The notes under the pieces were generated by a model. That model did no database searches. It was not told where the DNA came from and worked only from the letters and a program-made list of their open reading frames with translations. 33,321 nucleotides of DNA from an uncultured Bacteroidales bacterium. Lineage in GTDB: Bacteria; Bacteroidota; Bacteroidia; Bacteroidales; UBA932. Of the stretch, positions 15,952 through 23,371 are shown in pieces. How positions within the stretch are numbered: position 1 is the first letter of the stretch; every line of letters begins with the position of its first letter. Both the position numbers and the translations under genes were made by a program. The stretch lies in the NCBI GenBank assembly GCA_944323845.1, contig CALUUA010000019.1:1-33321 (forward strand). The letters are read 5' to 3'.

Positions 15952-15968
15952 TAAACCTACGTTTAAAA
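15952..15968. repeat. Intergenic palindromic repeat, copy 2
   Basis: An exact direct repeat of the copy-1 17-mer TAAACCTACGTTTAAAA. Its arms TAAAC/GTTTA flank the same CTAC spacer. Confidence 0.8.
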
Positions 15969-15982
15969 TACACGTGAAAAGT

Positions 15983-16008
15983 TCGGTTTCGGAATGGCAG
16001 AAAACCGA
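15983..16008. other. Hairpin inside the divergent intergenic region
   Basis: TCGGTTT (15983-15989) pairs with AAACCGA (16002-16008) around 12 nt. A T-rich stretch follows on the plus strand, so it could insulate the two halves of the region as a terminator. Short stem, so weak. Confidence 0.35.
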
Positions 16009-16090
16009 CTATTTGTTTATTCGTTTCGATTCTGTGTCATTGTTTTATGAAATTTTATCGATTCTATAACAGATAATTGAAAATTATTCC

Positions 16091-16098
16091 TACCTTTG
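16091..16098 (+). promoter_or_regulatory. Promoter -7 element for the plus-strand fimbrial operon
   Basis: TACCTTTG is a perfect match to the Bacteroidota -7 box TAnnTTTG. I see no TTTG at the usual -33 position, so it may need an activator. Transcription would begin near 16105, just before repeat copy 3, leaving a leader of about 140 nt to the ATG at 16243. No equivalent box points left in this region. Confidence 0.6.
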
Positions 16099-16110
16099 CA
16101 TCGACTATCG

Positions 16111-16128
16111 CTTTAAACGTACGCTTAA
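16111..16128. repeat. Intergenic palindromic repeat, copy 3 (opposed orientation)
   Basis: CTTTAAACGTACGCTTAA matches the reverse complement of copies 1 and 2 at 14 of 17 positions and shares the exact 10-mer TACGTTTAAA when read on the minus strand. With copy 2 it bounds an inner segment of 142 bp (15969-16110). Confidence 0.65.
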
Positions 16129-16129
16129 T

Positions 16130-16151
16130 TGTGAACTTACTAGGGTTCACA
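16130..16151 (+). promoter_or_regulatory. Leader stem-loop of plus-strand fimbrial operon
   Basis: TGTGAAC (16130-16136) pairs with GTTCACA (16145-16151) around an 8-nt loop, inside the predicted 5' leader. It may be an operator or an mRNA structure. I see nothing distinctive in the rest of the leader (16152-16242). Confidence 0.45.
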
Positions 16152-16242
16152 AACGGTTACGTTGGGGAGGTGACTGTTTCCCTCTTATTGAATTTGATGT
16201 GAATTGAGTTTTTTAAGAAGTAGATAAGCCACGAAGTCTGGA

Positions 16243-17607
16243 ATGTGTGAAATCGGCAAGACTTTATTAACAGGGTTTTTCTGGATTGTATGTGCGTGTC
16301 TGTGTCCTGCGTCAGGACACGGTGTTTTTTCGTATATGCCACAGCCTGAAGTCAGGGAAGGTCTGCGACATCCTGCGGATTCGCTTTTATCGCCGGACTC
16401 TTCCCTGCATTCCTCTTCTGATCCCGAAATAGAAATCAGGACATTCCGGAAACAATACACTATTTATTTCAAAATCAACAGATACGATATCGACACCTCT
16501 TTCCGTGGAAACGGCGCCGTGATACGCCGCATGCGCACGGAGATAGACAGCCTGATTTCCGAAGGCATAATCACGGCGGATTCCATCCGGATAGTGTCGG
16601 CTGCCTCTCCTGACGGAGGCAATGCGTTCAATATCCGGCTGTCGCGACAGAGAGGACTGGCCGCAAGCGCATTGCTGGAGAAAAGCTATCCTGACATTGA
16701 TCCTAAAATCATATTTACGGATCCTGTAGGAGAGGACTGGTCCACTTTCAGGCAGGTGGTGTATGAGGACAATGAGATCCCCGACAGGGAAAAACTCATA
16801 GCCTTGATGGAGTCGGATCTGGCGAATGATGAGAAGGAAAGGCAGCTGCGGAGGATGAACCCGACATTCAGGTATATCCTCCGACATTATATATACATGA
16901 TGCGTGCATCGTCAGTGACGTTCAACATGTCGGTGCCCGTTATCCTGATGCCGCCTCTTGCCGGGCCTCAGGCATTGGCCGAAGGCTATCCGGGAGATAT
17001 ATTGAGACCTGTCGTGAAGTTTGTGCCGGTGCCTGTGTCTGTGTCTCAGCCGCAGGCGGAAAAGAAAATGGTATTGGCCGCAAGGTCGAACCTGCTAGTG
17101 CCGGCCCTGAACGTGGGTGTGGAAATACCGGTGAAGTACAGCTGGTCCATAGGTGCGGATTATTTCTTCCCGTGGTGGCTGGCCGGGAACAATCAGTATT
17201 GTGCGGAGATGTTGGGCTGGTTCCTCGATACCAAATACTGGTTCGGGCAGGACAGGACAGAGGCGGACAAACTCACCGGACATGCTGTCGGCGTGTATGC
17301 GGGCTTCGGTTATTATGACTATCAGTGGAAGCGGAGCGGCTATCAGGGCGAGTACGTCGACATAGGCATCGACTATACCTATTCCATCCCGCTGGCGAAG
17401 GACAAGCTGCGTATGGAATTCAATGTAGGTCTCGGGTGGATACATACGGTGGCGAGACATTATACCCCGACAGACGATTACGCGGATCTGATCAAGGATC
17501 CGGGCATAAAGCACAGGAAATACAATTTTCTGGGGCCGACGAGGGCTTCGGTCTCTTTGGTGGTGCCTATCAGGGTGAAGGTAAGGAAGAAAGGAGGGGA
17601 GATATGA
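16243..17607 (+). CDS. OmpA-like / DUF3575 outer-membrane protein, 454 aa
   Basis: First gene of the plus-strand fimbrial operon and counterpart of the gene at 14584-15912. A signal peptide (about 1-26, GKTLLTGFFWIVCACLCPASGHG) leads to an OmpA-like domain (about 70-160) with ASPDGGNAFNIRLSRQRGLAA. The C-terminal DUF3575 beta-barrel (about 277-450) shows LAARSNLLVPALNVGVEIPV, the motif pairs DTKYWFG and GHAVGVYAGFGYYDY, then YTYSIPLAKDKLRMEFNVGLG and FLGPTRASVSLVV. The two paralogues keep the layout but differ in most residues, so they belong to separate fimbrial systems and are not a recent copy. The probable role is an outer-membrane component that anchors or assembles the pilus. Its last bases overlap the next start as ATGA. 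Confidence 0.87.
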   Translation: MCEIGKTLLTGFFWIVCACLCPASGHGVFSYMPQPEVREGLRHPADSLLSPDSSLHSSSDPEIEIRTFRKQYTIYFKINRYDIDTSFRGNGAVIRRMRTEIDSLISEGIITADSIRIVSAASPDGGNAFNIRLSRQRGLAASALLEKSYPDIDPKIIFTDPVGEDWSTFRQVVYEDNEIPDREKLIALMESDLANDEKERQLRRMNPTFRYILRHYIYMMRASSVTFNMSVPVILMPPLAGPQALAEGYPGDILRPVVKFVPVPVSVSQPQAEKKMVLAARSNLLVPALNVGVEIPVKYSWSIGADYFFPWWLAGNNQYCAEMLGWFLDTKYWFGQDRTEADKLTGHAVGVYAGFGYYDYQWKRSGYQGEYVDIGIDYTYSIPLAKDKLRMEFNVGLGWIHTVARHYTPTDDYADLIKDPGIKHRKYNFLGPTRASVSLVVPIRVKVRKKGGEI

Positions 17608-18584
17608 GGCCGGGCGTATCCATCTTCAGACATGTCAGACCGGCTGCATTGCTTTCAGCGGCTCTTTTGCTGGCTGTGTCGGCCGTATCCTGCAAGCGGC
17701 GTCCCCTGACAACTGCGGACAACAATGTGATAGTGAACATCGACATCGACTACGATATCGTGAATTTTCCTGATCCGGACGAGCCGTCCATGATGAGGGT
17801 GATGTTCTTCGATCCTGAAGACGGCGAATTTGCGGCACATGCATTCCTGTCCGCTACCGGAGGCATGGTAAACGTGATTCCGGGCAGGACTTACCATGTG
17901 CTTGCCTACAACTTCGACACGGAAAGTACTGTCGTGGGCGACGAATACTACTGGCATGGCATATATGCGACCACCAACGAGGTTCCGGAAAGCTACAAGA
18001 CCCGACTGAAAAGCCGGGCGTCCAGAGATGACGGGGAACTGATAGTCTACGAGCCCGATCATCACTTTGTGGCGAGGGAGAGGGACATTTATGTGCCGGC
18101 AAGGAGCGTCGATGCGCCTCCGGTGGTCATAAATCTCGATGCCAGCACCATAGTCGAGACATGGAAAGTCTATGTGGACAGGGTGCAGGGCCTGCAATAC
18201 GCCGCCAGCATCGCAGGAGTCATTTCCGGGCAGGCCTTGTCCAATACTCTGGCCGCAGACGAGGAGTCGGAGGAACAGGCTTCCGTATTCTTCGAGACCA
18301 TGAAAGTCAGCCCTGACGGCGAACTGGAAATCAGGTTCAACACATTCGGCTATGTCCCGACTGAGAAACAGGTGATCACTTTAGTGGTCACGGATACCGG
18401 GGGGACAGGACATGAGTTCGATTTCGATGTCTCCGACCAGTTCCCCGACAATCCGGAACAGGAAATATACGTGAAGACCGAAGATATCGTGATAGACGAG
18501 CCTGATGTTCCTGAAAGCAGCGGAGGCGGTCTGGCTCCGGAAGTGGACGAATGGGACGATGTGATTATCGACATACCGGTTTAA
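17604..18584 (+). CDS. DUF5119-family fimbrial accessory lipoprotein, 326 aa
   Basis: The open frame begins earlier at 17325, inside the previous gene, but the ATG at 17604 gives the ATGA overlap and a clean lipoprotein signal (HVRPAALLSAALLLAVSAVSC, Cys30). The mature start RRPLTTADNNVIVNIDIDYD and the repeated NLDAS...VETWKVYVDRVQGL region, followed by FFETMKVSPDGELEIRFNTFG, follow the DUF5119 pattern (compare VTVLFDDARIDAERSEVSVAVSTFG in the divergent paralogue). It ends VDEWDDVIIDIPV, the same Trp-Asp ending seen in the fimbrillins. It lacks the CYDHDHW cluster of the other operon's copy. Likely an anchor or assembly subunit. An 18-bp palindrome begins one base after the stop codon. Confidence 0.82.
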   Translation: MRPGVSIFRHVRPAALLSAALLLAVSAVSCKRRPLTTADNNVIVNIDIDYDIVNFPDPDEPSMMRVMFFDPEDGEFAAHAFLSATGGMVNVIPGRTYHVLAYNFDTESTVVGDEYYWHGIYATTNEVPESYKTRLKSRASRDDGELIVYEPDHHFVARERDIYVPARSVDAPPVVINLDASTIVETWKVYVDRVQGLQYAASIAGVISGQALSNTLAADEESEEQASVFFETMKVSPDGELEIRFNTFGYVPTEKQVITLVVTDTGGTGHEFDFDVSDQFPDNPEQEIYVKTEDIVIDEPDVPESSGGGLAPEVDEWDDVIIDIPV

Positions 18585-18585
18585 G

Positions 18586-18603
18586 TGCAGGACATGTCCT
18601 GCA
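18586..18603. promoter_or_regulatory. Perfect 18-bp palindrome after DUF5119 gene
   Basis: TGCAGGACATGTCCTGCA is identical on both strands and begins one base after the DUF5119 stop codon (18582-18584). It occupies the same place in this operon as the 13426-13483 stem-loop does in the other. Confidence 0.6.
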
Positions 18604-18655
18604 ATGCGGCATCCCTTCCCGATACAGGATAAGGATGCGCTGATAACAGACAATT

Positions 18656-20074
18656 ATGGAGATGAATATAAAAACCGCAATATCATTCATGGCAGCTGCC
18701 GCGTTTCTCGCGGCGGGCATGGTCTCTTGCGTCAAGGAAACGGCAGTGTACGATGCCGGTGCCGCCGAGATCGGCTTCACGCCAGTGTCATACCATATTA
18801 CCAAGGGGCTTCCCGGTCCTATGGACGGTACCGTATATGACGGAAACGAGACATTCGGAATATTCGCATGGCATAAGATCACGGCCCAGCCCCAGTCCTG
18901 GCAGGATTTCTACAATGACGGGACACAAGGGGCAGGAGTGACCTACATCGACGGCGAGCCGTTCGCGAAGAATCCGACATCGAAGTATTGGGCCGGAGGC
19001 TATAACGAACTTTCCATACTCGTGGACAGGGTGGAGGATGCATCCGTGCCGGGCGGAAAGAAGCGGGAGACTGTGACTACGGTGGATGTGGCCTCGAATG
19101 TCCATGACCCGCATTATTGGCCGAAGACAGGCTATCTGGCCTTCGCAGGCTACAGTCCGTATTACCGGCTGGAAATTATCAAGGTGCCGGGAGAAGACGG
19201 CAAGATGGATCTTGAATACGATGCCTCGACCATGCTTTCTTCCGGAGACTGCAATGTGAGCTATGTGCCTGACGGCACGGCTCCGTATCTGAAGATAGAG
19301 AATTTTACCCAGGGGGATTACGAGTGGGGCGAGGATGATCACTGGGCGACCAACGAGACTTGCGATTTGATGTGGTTCGATGCTGATGATCAGGTTCTCA
19401 CGTCGAACTGGCAGACTATGATAGCCGGAACATCGGATGCGGCTGTGCCGGTATCGTTCAAGCATGCCTGTGCATGGCTCGATTTCAGGTTCCGCGCGGC
19501 TGACGGTACGGCCGACGGGAAATTCGTCATACTCAAGGCGACTTTGAGCGACATGTACTGGAAGGGTGATTTCGTGTCCGATGACGGAAACGGAGCCCCT
19601 GCGTGGACAGGTCTGGAAGACAAGAGGGATATAGTCTTGTTCTACAACCTTGGGGACGGAAATGCCGACAGGACAAGCAAGTTCAACTATATCACGTATG
19701 AAGATTATCTGCAGGCAGGCAAGATGATGGTCATCCCGCAGCCTGTAAGCAAGACATCGGCAGGAGGCGGTACGCAGACAGCTATGTCTACCCTGACCAT
19801 TTATTACAAGCAGCTGACATCCGATACTCCCTATGAGCCGGCCCATGAAATCTACGTCGAAGGTCAGGACGAAGTGGTGGACGAGGAGGCGACCCTGAAC
19901 AGCGGAACCCCGCTCACAGAGGTCTTTACGTGCGAAATGACCGCCAGCGCCGACGGGACATGGCAGAGAGGAAAGCATTATGTGTATGACGTGGTGTTCG
20001 GTCTGGACGAAATACTGGTATCCCCGAGCGTGGAAGATTGGGATGATGTGGATACGTCAGTTCCTGTCAAATGA
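18656..20074 (+). CDS. Fimbrillin-family lipoprotein, 472 aa
   Basis: First fimbrillin of the plus operon. Lipobox MVSC (Cys25; the ATG at 18662 is an equally good start). The mature N-terminus AAEIGFTPVSYHITKGLPGPMDG carries the family strand plus a TK processing-type site. It shares a chain of motifs with the next two genes: YWPKTGYLAFAGYSP, QGDYEWG, DLMWFDADDQV, VSFKHACAWLDFRF, KATLSDMYWKGDF, DIVLFYN, IPQP, and a C-terminal YDVVFGLDEILVSPSVEDWDD. Extra insertions (around residues 125-145 and 170-200) explain its greater length. The three tandem paralogues are probably shaft subunits made by duplication; which one is major cannot be told from sequence. Confidence 0.88.
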   Translation: MEMNIKTAISFMAAAAFLAAGMVSCVKETAVYDAGAAEIGFTPVSYHITKGLPGPMDGTVYDGNETFGIFAWHKITAQPQSWQDFYNDGTQGAGVTYIDGEPFAKNPTSKYWAGGYNELSILVDRVEDASVPGGKKRETVTTVDVASNVHDPHYWPKTGYLAFAGYSPYYRLEIIKVPGEDGKMDLEYDASTMLSSGDCNVSYVPDGTAPYLKIENFTQGDYEWGEDDHWATNETCDLMWFDADDQVLTSNWQTMIAGTSDAAVPVSFKHACAWLDFRFRAADGTADGKFVILKATLSDMYWKGDFVSDDGNGAPAWTGLEDKRDIVLFYNLGDGNADRTSKFNYITYEDYLQAGKMMVIPQPVSKTSAGGGTQTAMSTLTIYYKQLTSDTPYEPAHEIYVEGQDEVVDEEATLNSGTPLTEVFTCEMTASADGTWQRGKHYVYDVVFGLDEILVSPSVEDWDDVDTSVPVK

Positions 20075-20131
20075 CTGAAACAGACGGTATGAAAAAACCG
20101 ATATGATGAAAACAAATCAATACCTGATAAT

Positions 20132-21373
20132 ATGAAAATCAACCGACTGATGACTATTGCAGTCATGGTGGCAACTCTTGTCGCATGCACTAAGGGCGAG
20201 ATCGTCTACGAGGAAACCGGCAGCGAAATCGGCTTCCGCCCTGTGGCCGGAGCTTCTACCAAGGCTCCTGTCTACGGCCCTCAAGGCGGTACGGACGGCG
20301 TCACTTATGACCAGGGTGAAGCTTTCGGCGTCTTCGCGTATCACAAGGTGCTTGCTTCAGGGGCGGCCTCCGCTACGTGGACCGATTTTGCCGCTGACGG
20401 AGGTACGATGAACACCTACATCGACGGCGGCCGCTTTGCCTATGATGCCGCTAATTCTGCATGGGCCGGACAGAAAGAAGACGGAGGAGACAACCCTTAT
20501 TACTGGCCGAAGACAGGTGTGCTCGCATTTGCAGGCTACAGCCCGTGGGGCATTACCGGTACAGTTGCAGTCGATGTCACCACTGCCGCGCAGTCTCCGA
20601 AACTGACCGTTTCAGGTTTCACGCAGGGAACATACACCTGTACGACAGGTACGACTCCTGTCAACAATACGGTGGATCTCATGTGGTTCGATACCGATGA
20701 CCAGAATGCGGTGAACCTGACCGGGAGTGCCGCGACACGCAGTGTAGCGGTCAAGTTCAGACATGCATGTTCCTGGATAGATTTCACTCTTTCTCCGGCC
20801 GCCGATGCTGACAAAGGCAAATTCAAGATATTGAAGGTGACCCTGAAAAATGTCTATACCAAGGGTTCTTTCGATTCCGGCAAGTGTGCGGAAACCGTGA
20901 CGAACGACAAATCCGTGCCTTGGACGGCTTACGGCTTCTCTTCGGCAGCGTCAGGAAAGGAAGACATCGTCCTTTATGATGTGGCTGCCGGCGTTTTCCT
21001 CGGTACTCCTGCAGCGCAGACATCCGCCGCTGCAGTTGACGTGCTGCAGCTGAACGGACTGATCGCCATACCTCAGGATCTGGAACTCGTCGCTGCAGAT
21101 GAGGAAGCCGGCACCGAAGCCAAGGATCCTACATCTCTGGAAATCGTATATCAGCAGTACACTGTGGCTGATGGACAGACCCCGAATCAGGAGACCATCT
21201 CCTTTAGGCTGACTGGTTCGGACACCGTGGGTACGGATCCGATTACAGACCATGGATCATGGCTGTACGGCCGTCACTACACCTATAATATTACGTTCGG
21301 TCTGCAGGAAATCTTCATCTCGCCTTCTGTCATAGACTGGACGGATGAGACCCCGGTAAGCATGAATAACTGA
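20132..21373 (+). CDS. Fimbrillin-family lipoprotein, 413 aa
   Basis: Lipoprotein signal MKINRLMTIAVMVATLVAC (Cys19) followed by TKGEIVYEETGSEIGFRPV and the TK site in GASTKAPVYGP. Shared family motifs in order: AFGVFAYHKV, YYWPKTGVLAFAGYSP, FTQGTYTC, DLMWFDTDDQN, VKFRHACSWIDFTL, KVTLKNVYTKGSFDS, DIVLYDV, IAIPQDL, and a C-terminal YTYNITFGLQEIFISPSVIDWTDE. It lies 57 bp after the first fimbrillin and 24 bp before the third, and is closely related to both. The basic site after the cysteine is in the place where type V pilins are cut before polymerisation. Subunit role is inferred from family and context. Confidence 0.9.
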   Translation: MKINRLMTIAVMVATLVACTKGEIVYEETGSEIGFRPVAGASTKAPVYGPQGGTDGVTYDQGEAFGVFAYHKVLASGAASATWTDFAADGGTMNTYIDGGRFAYDAANSAWAGQKEDGGDNPYYWPKTGVLAFAGYSPWGITGTVAVDVTTAAQSPKLTVSGFTQGTYTCTTGTTPVNNTVDLMWFDTDDQNAVNLTGSAATRSVAVKFRHACSWIDFTLSPAADADKGKFKILKVTLKNVYTKGSFDSGKCAETVTNDKSVPWTAYGFSSAASGKEDIVLYDVAAGVFLGTPAAQTSAAAVDVLQLNGLIAIPQDLELVAADEEAGTEAKDPTSLEIVYQQYTVADGQTPNQETISFRLTGSDTVGTDPITDHGSWLYGRHYTYNITFGLQEIFISPSVIDWTDETPVSMNN

Positions 21374-21397
21374 AAAACAACTAAATAACTTTTCAAA

Positions 21398-22474
21398 ATG
21401 AAGAAATTACTGATTATGGCAGGAACTGTCGCAGCGATGGCAGCCTGCACAAAGGGCGAGGTGGTCTATGAAGACACCAGTGCCGAAATCGGACTGTCTC
21501 CGGTGAGCTATACGACTACGAAGACAGTGTACGGACCGTATGAGGGAACCTCATACTCACAGGCAGAGCAGTTCAAGGTCTTCTCTCAGCATACTGCCTC
21601 TCCTGCAGGAACAGCTTTCAGCCAGGCTTCCGAACTGGCCCCATATCTTGTAGATGTGACTTTCGGATGCAAAGGAACGCAGGTGGAAGGAAAAGATGTC
21701 TGGGGCGGAACACCGTCGCCATACTATTGGCCGAAGACCGGCTCCCTCTATTTCACTGGATACAGCCCGGCAGCGGCAAATGTCGAAAGCGCAAGCTATG
21801 ACTGGAATCAAGGCGGCCCGAGACTTACCCTTACAGGCTTCGAGCAGGGGACATATTCATGGACCGGACTAGCGAATAATCCGGACTATAATATGGTGGA
21901 TCTTCTGTATTTCGATGTCCACTATACCACCACGTCAGTGGACGGCGGCATCCAGAGCGTCACATTCAGACATGCCCTTTCATGGCTGGACTTCAATTTC
22001 AAATGCGCTACGGACGGACTGGCCGAGCTTTTCACAATCAAGAAAGTGACTCTGAAGAAAGTCGGGAACAAGGAAACCTTTTGGTCAGGCTATGGTAACG
22101 GAAGTGACGGATGGCCTGTACCGCAATGGTCAGCTAATGACGAGGGCAAGGACATCGTCCTGTATGACGCCGGCATGCCGCTTACCACGAATCTCTTCAG
22201 TGTCCATGATGTCCTGATCATTCCTCAGAATATCGACGGAGTGCTGGAAATCGTCTACGACCAGAAGGCCTATAAGGATGCACCGTCTATCGAGCAGGTG
22301 GAAAATCTGACTCTGACCGGAGGCGACGGAAGCAGTGACGACTCGAAGAAGGGACAGTGGATAATCAACAAACACTATGTCTACAATATCACCTTCACTG
22401 CAGATGAGATTCTGCTCTCTCCGAGCATCCTCGAGTGGGATCCGGCCATCGTTTCAGAAATTGAAGTAAAATAA
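21398..22474 (+). CDS. Fimbrillin-family lipoprotein, 358 aa
   Basis: Lipoprotein signal MKKLLIMAGTVAAMAAC (Cys17) followed by TKGEVVYEDTSAEIGLSPV, nearly the same as the upstream paralogue, then TTTKTVYGPYEGTSYSQAEQF with the TK site. Shared motifs: YYWPKTGSLYFTGYSP, FEQGTYSW, DLLYFDVHY, VTFRHALSWLDFNF, KVTLKKVGNKETF, DIVLYDA, LIIPQNI, and a C-terminal YNITFTADEILLSPSILEWDP. It is the most compact of the three tandem paralogues. Its stop codon TAA shares one base with the ATG of the next gene (22474), so translation is probably coupled. Confidence 0.9.
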   Translation: MKKLLIMAGTVAAMAACTKGEVVYEDTSAEIGLSPVSYTTTKTVYGPYEGTSYSQAEQFKVFSQHTASPAGTAFSQASELAPYLVDVTFGCKGTQVEGKDVWGGTPSPYYWPKTGSLYFTGYSPAAANVESASYDWNQGGPRLTLTGFEQGTYSWTGLANNPDYNMVDLLYFDVHYTTTSVDGGIQSVTFRHALSWLDFNFKCATDGLAELFTIKKVTLKKVGNKETFWSGYGNGSDGWPVPQWSANDEGKDIVLYDAGMPLTTNLFSVHDVLIIPQNIDGVLEIVYDQKAYKDAPSIEQVENLTLTGGDGSSDDSKKGQWIINKHYVYNITFTADEILLSPSILEWDPAIVSEIEVK

Positions 22475-23364
22475 TGCATCGGATTTCCGGAATAAGCCTC
22501 TGCCTTGCAGCGGCGGCGTTGATGACCTCTTGCCTGTCGGCCGTAAAACCGGACGGCGGGCACGGGATCATAACGTTCACTCCAGTACTCGGGACTGAGG
22601 TGCGCTCCGGAGATTCAGACAAACCTTTCCCCGAAGACATGGATTTCGGGGTATGGGCTCTTGACGGTAGCGGAACGGCATTCATGGACTGCGAACAGGT
22701 ATCTTTCGACGGTTCATGCTGGACGACCGCAGAGCCTTTCGAATGGCCCGACGAATCCCTGCGGTTCATCGCGTGCGCCCCGCACAGTTCTGGGGTCAGT
22801 CTCGGCTCCGAAGGCAATATCCTTATCGGAGACTATGAATTTCAGTCTTTTCCCGAGGGCCTTTATGTCTCGGAGATGACCCATGCTGTCAGACGGACCG
22901 ACAGTACGGTGCATCTTCCTTTCCGCCGGGCTACGGCCATGATAGATTTCCGGGTAGCGAACGGGCTGAATGAGGCGACGTCCGTGACAATAGAGAAAAT
23001 CATCCTGAAGGGTGTATATGTACGCGGCAGTTTCGATTCCTCGGCAGACCCGCAGTGGAATCTTGCCGGAGAGCCGATGGACATAACTGTGTACGACAGC
23101 AGCCGTGACGGAGCCGGACCGGAAGCTGTCAGGAAGCCGCAGCCATACGGAGGAACACTGGAAATCATCCCGCAGCAGTCGAAGCCGGTAGTCGAAGTGG
23201 TGTATTCGTTCCGGACTGCCGACAGCGAGTGGCTTTCCGGACAGCGGAACCGCACCGCAGAACTGCAAGCCAAGTGGGAACCGGGCAGACACTATACCTA
23301 TACTCTTACCATAACCGAGACCATTATCAGGCACAGTGCCGGTATCAGTACTGCAAATCAATGA
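22474..23364 (+). CDS. Short fimbrillin-family lipoprotein, 296 aa
   Basis: Lipobox MTSC (Cys20) and a fimbrillin N-terminal strand GIITFTPVLGTEVRSGDSDKPF, where the basic site is an Arg and not the TK of its upstream neighbours. The protein is shorter and lacks the YYWPKTG block, keeping FEWPDESLRFIACAPHSS at the equivalent place. Later motifs match the group: LPFRRATAMIDFRVANG, KIILKGVYVRGSFDS, DITVYDS, LEIIPQQ, and YTYTLTITETIIRHSAG. The usual Trp near the C-terminus is absent. It starts on the last base of the previous gene. A divergent member of the tandem fimbrillin group, perhaps an adaptor. Confidence 0.82.
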   Translation: MHRISGISLCLAAAALMTSCLSAVKPDGGHGIITFTPVLGTEVRSGDSDKPFPEDMDFGVWALDGSGTAFMDCEQVSFDGSCWTTAEPFEWPDESLRFIACAPHSSGVSLGSEGNILIGDYEFQSFPEGLYVSEMTHAVRRTDSTVHLPFRRATAMIDFRVANGLNEATSVTIEKIILKGVYVRGSFDSSADPQWNLAGEPMDITVYDSSRDGAGPEAVRKPQPYGGTLEIIPQQSKPVVEVVYSFRTADSEWLSGQRNRTAELQAKWEPGRHYTYTLTITETIIRHSAGISTANQ

Positions 23365-23371
23365 GATTCTG

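Noticed and set aside
17325..17603. N-terminal extension of the plus-strand DUF5119 protein
   Set aside because: This part of the frame lies inside the DUF3575 gene; the ATG at 17604 gives a lipoprotein signal and the same ATGA overlap as the other operon.
18788..19978. Long reverse-strand open frame (396 codons)
   Set aside because: It lies fully antisense to a fimbrillin gene with clear family motifs; its translation has no recognisable domain or signal.
23336..23371. Extended start of the fifth fimbrillin-size gene
   Set aside because: It would overlap the previous gene and place polar residues before the signal peptide; the ATG at 23372 fits better.
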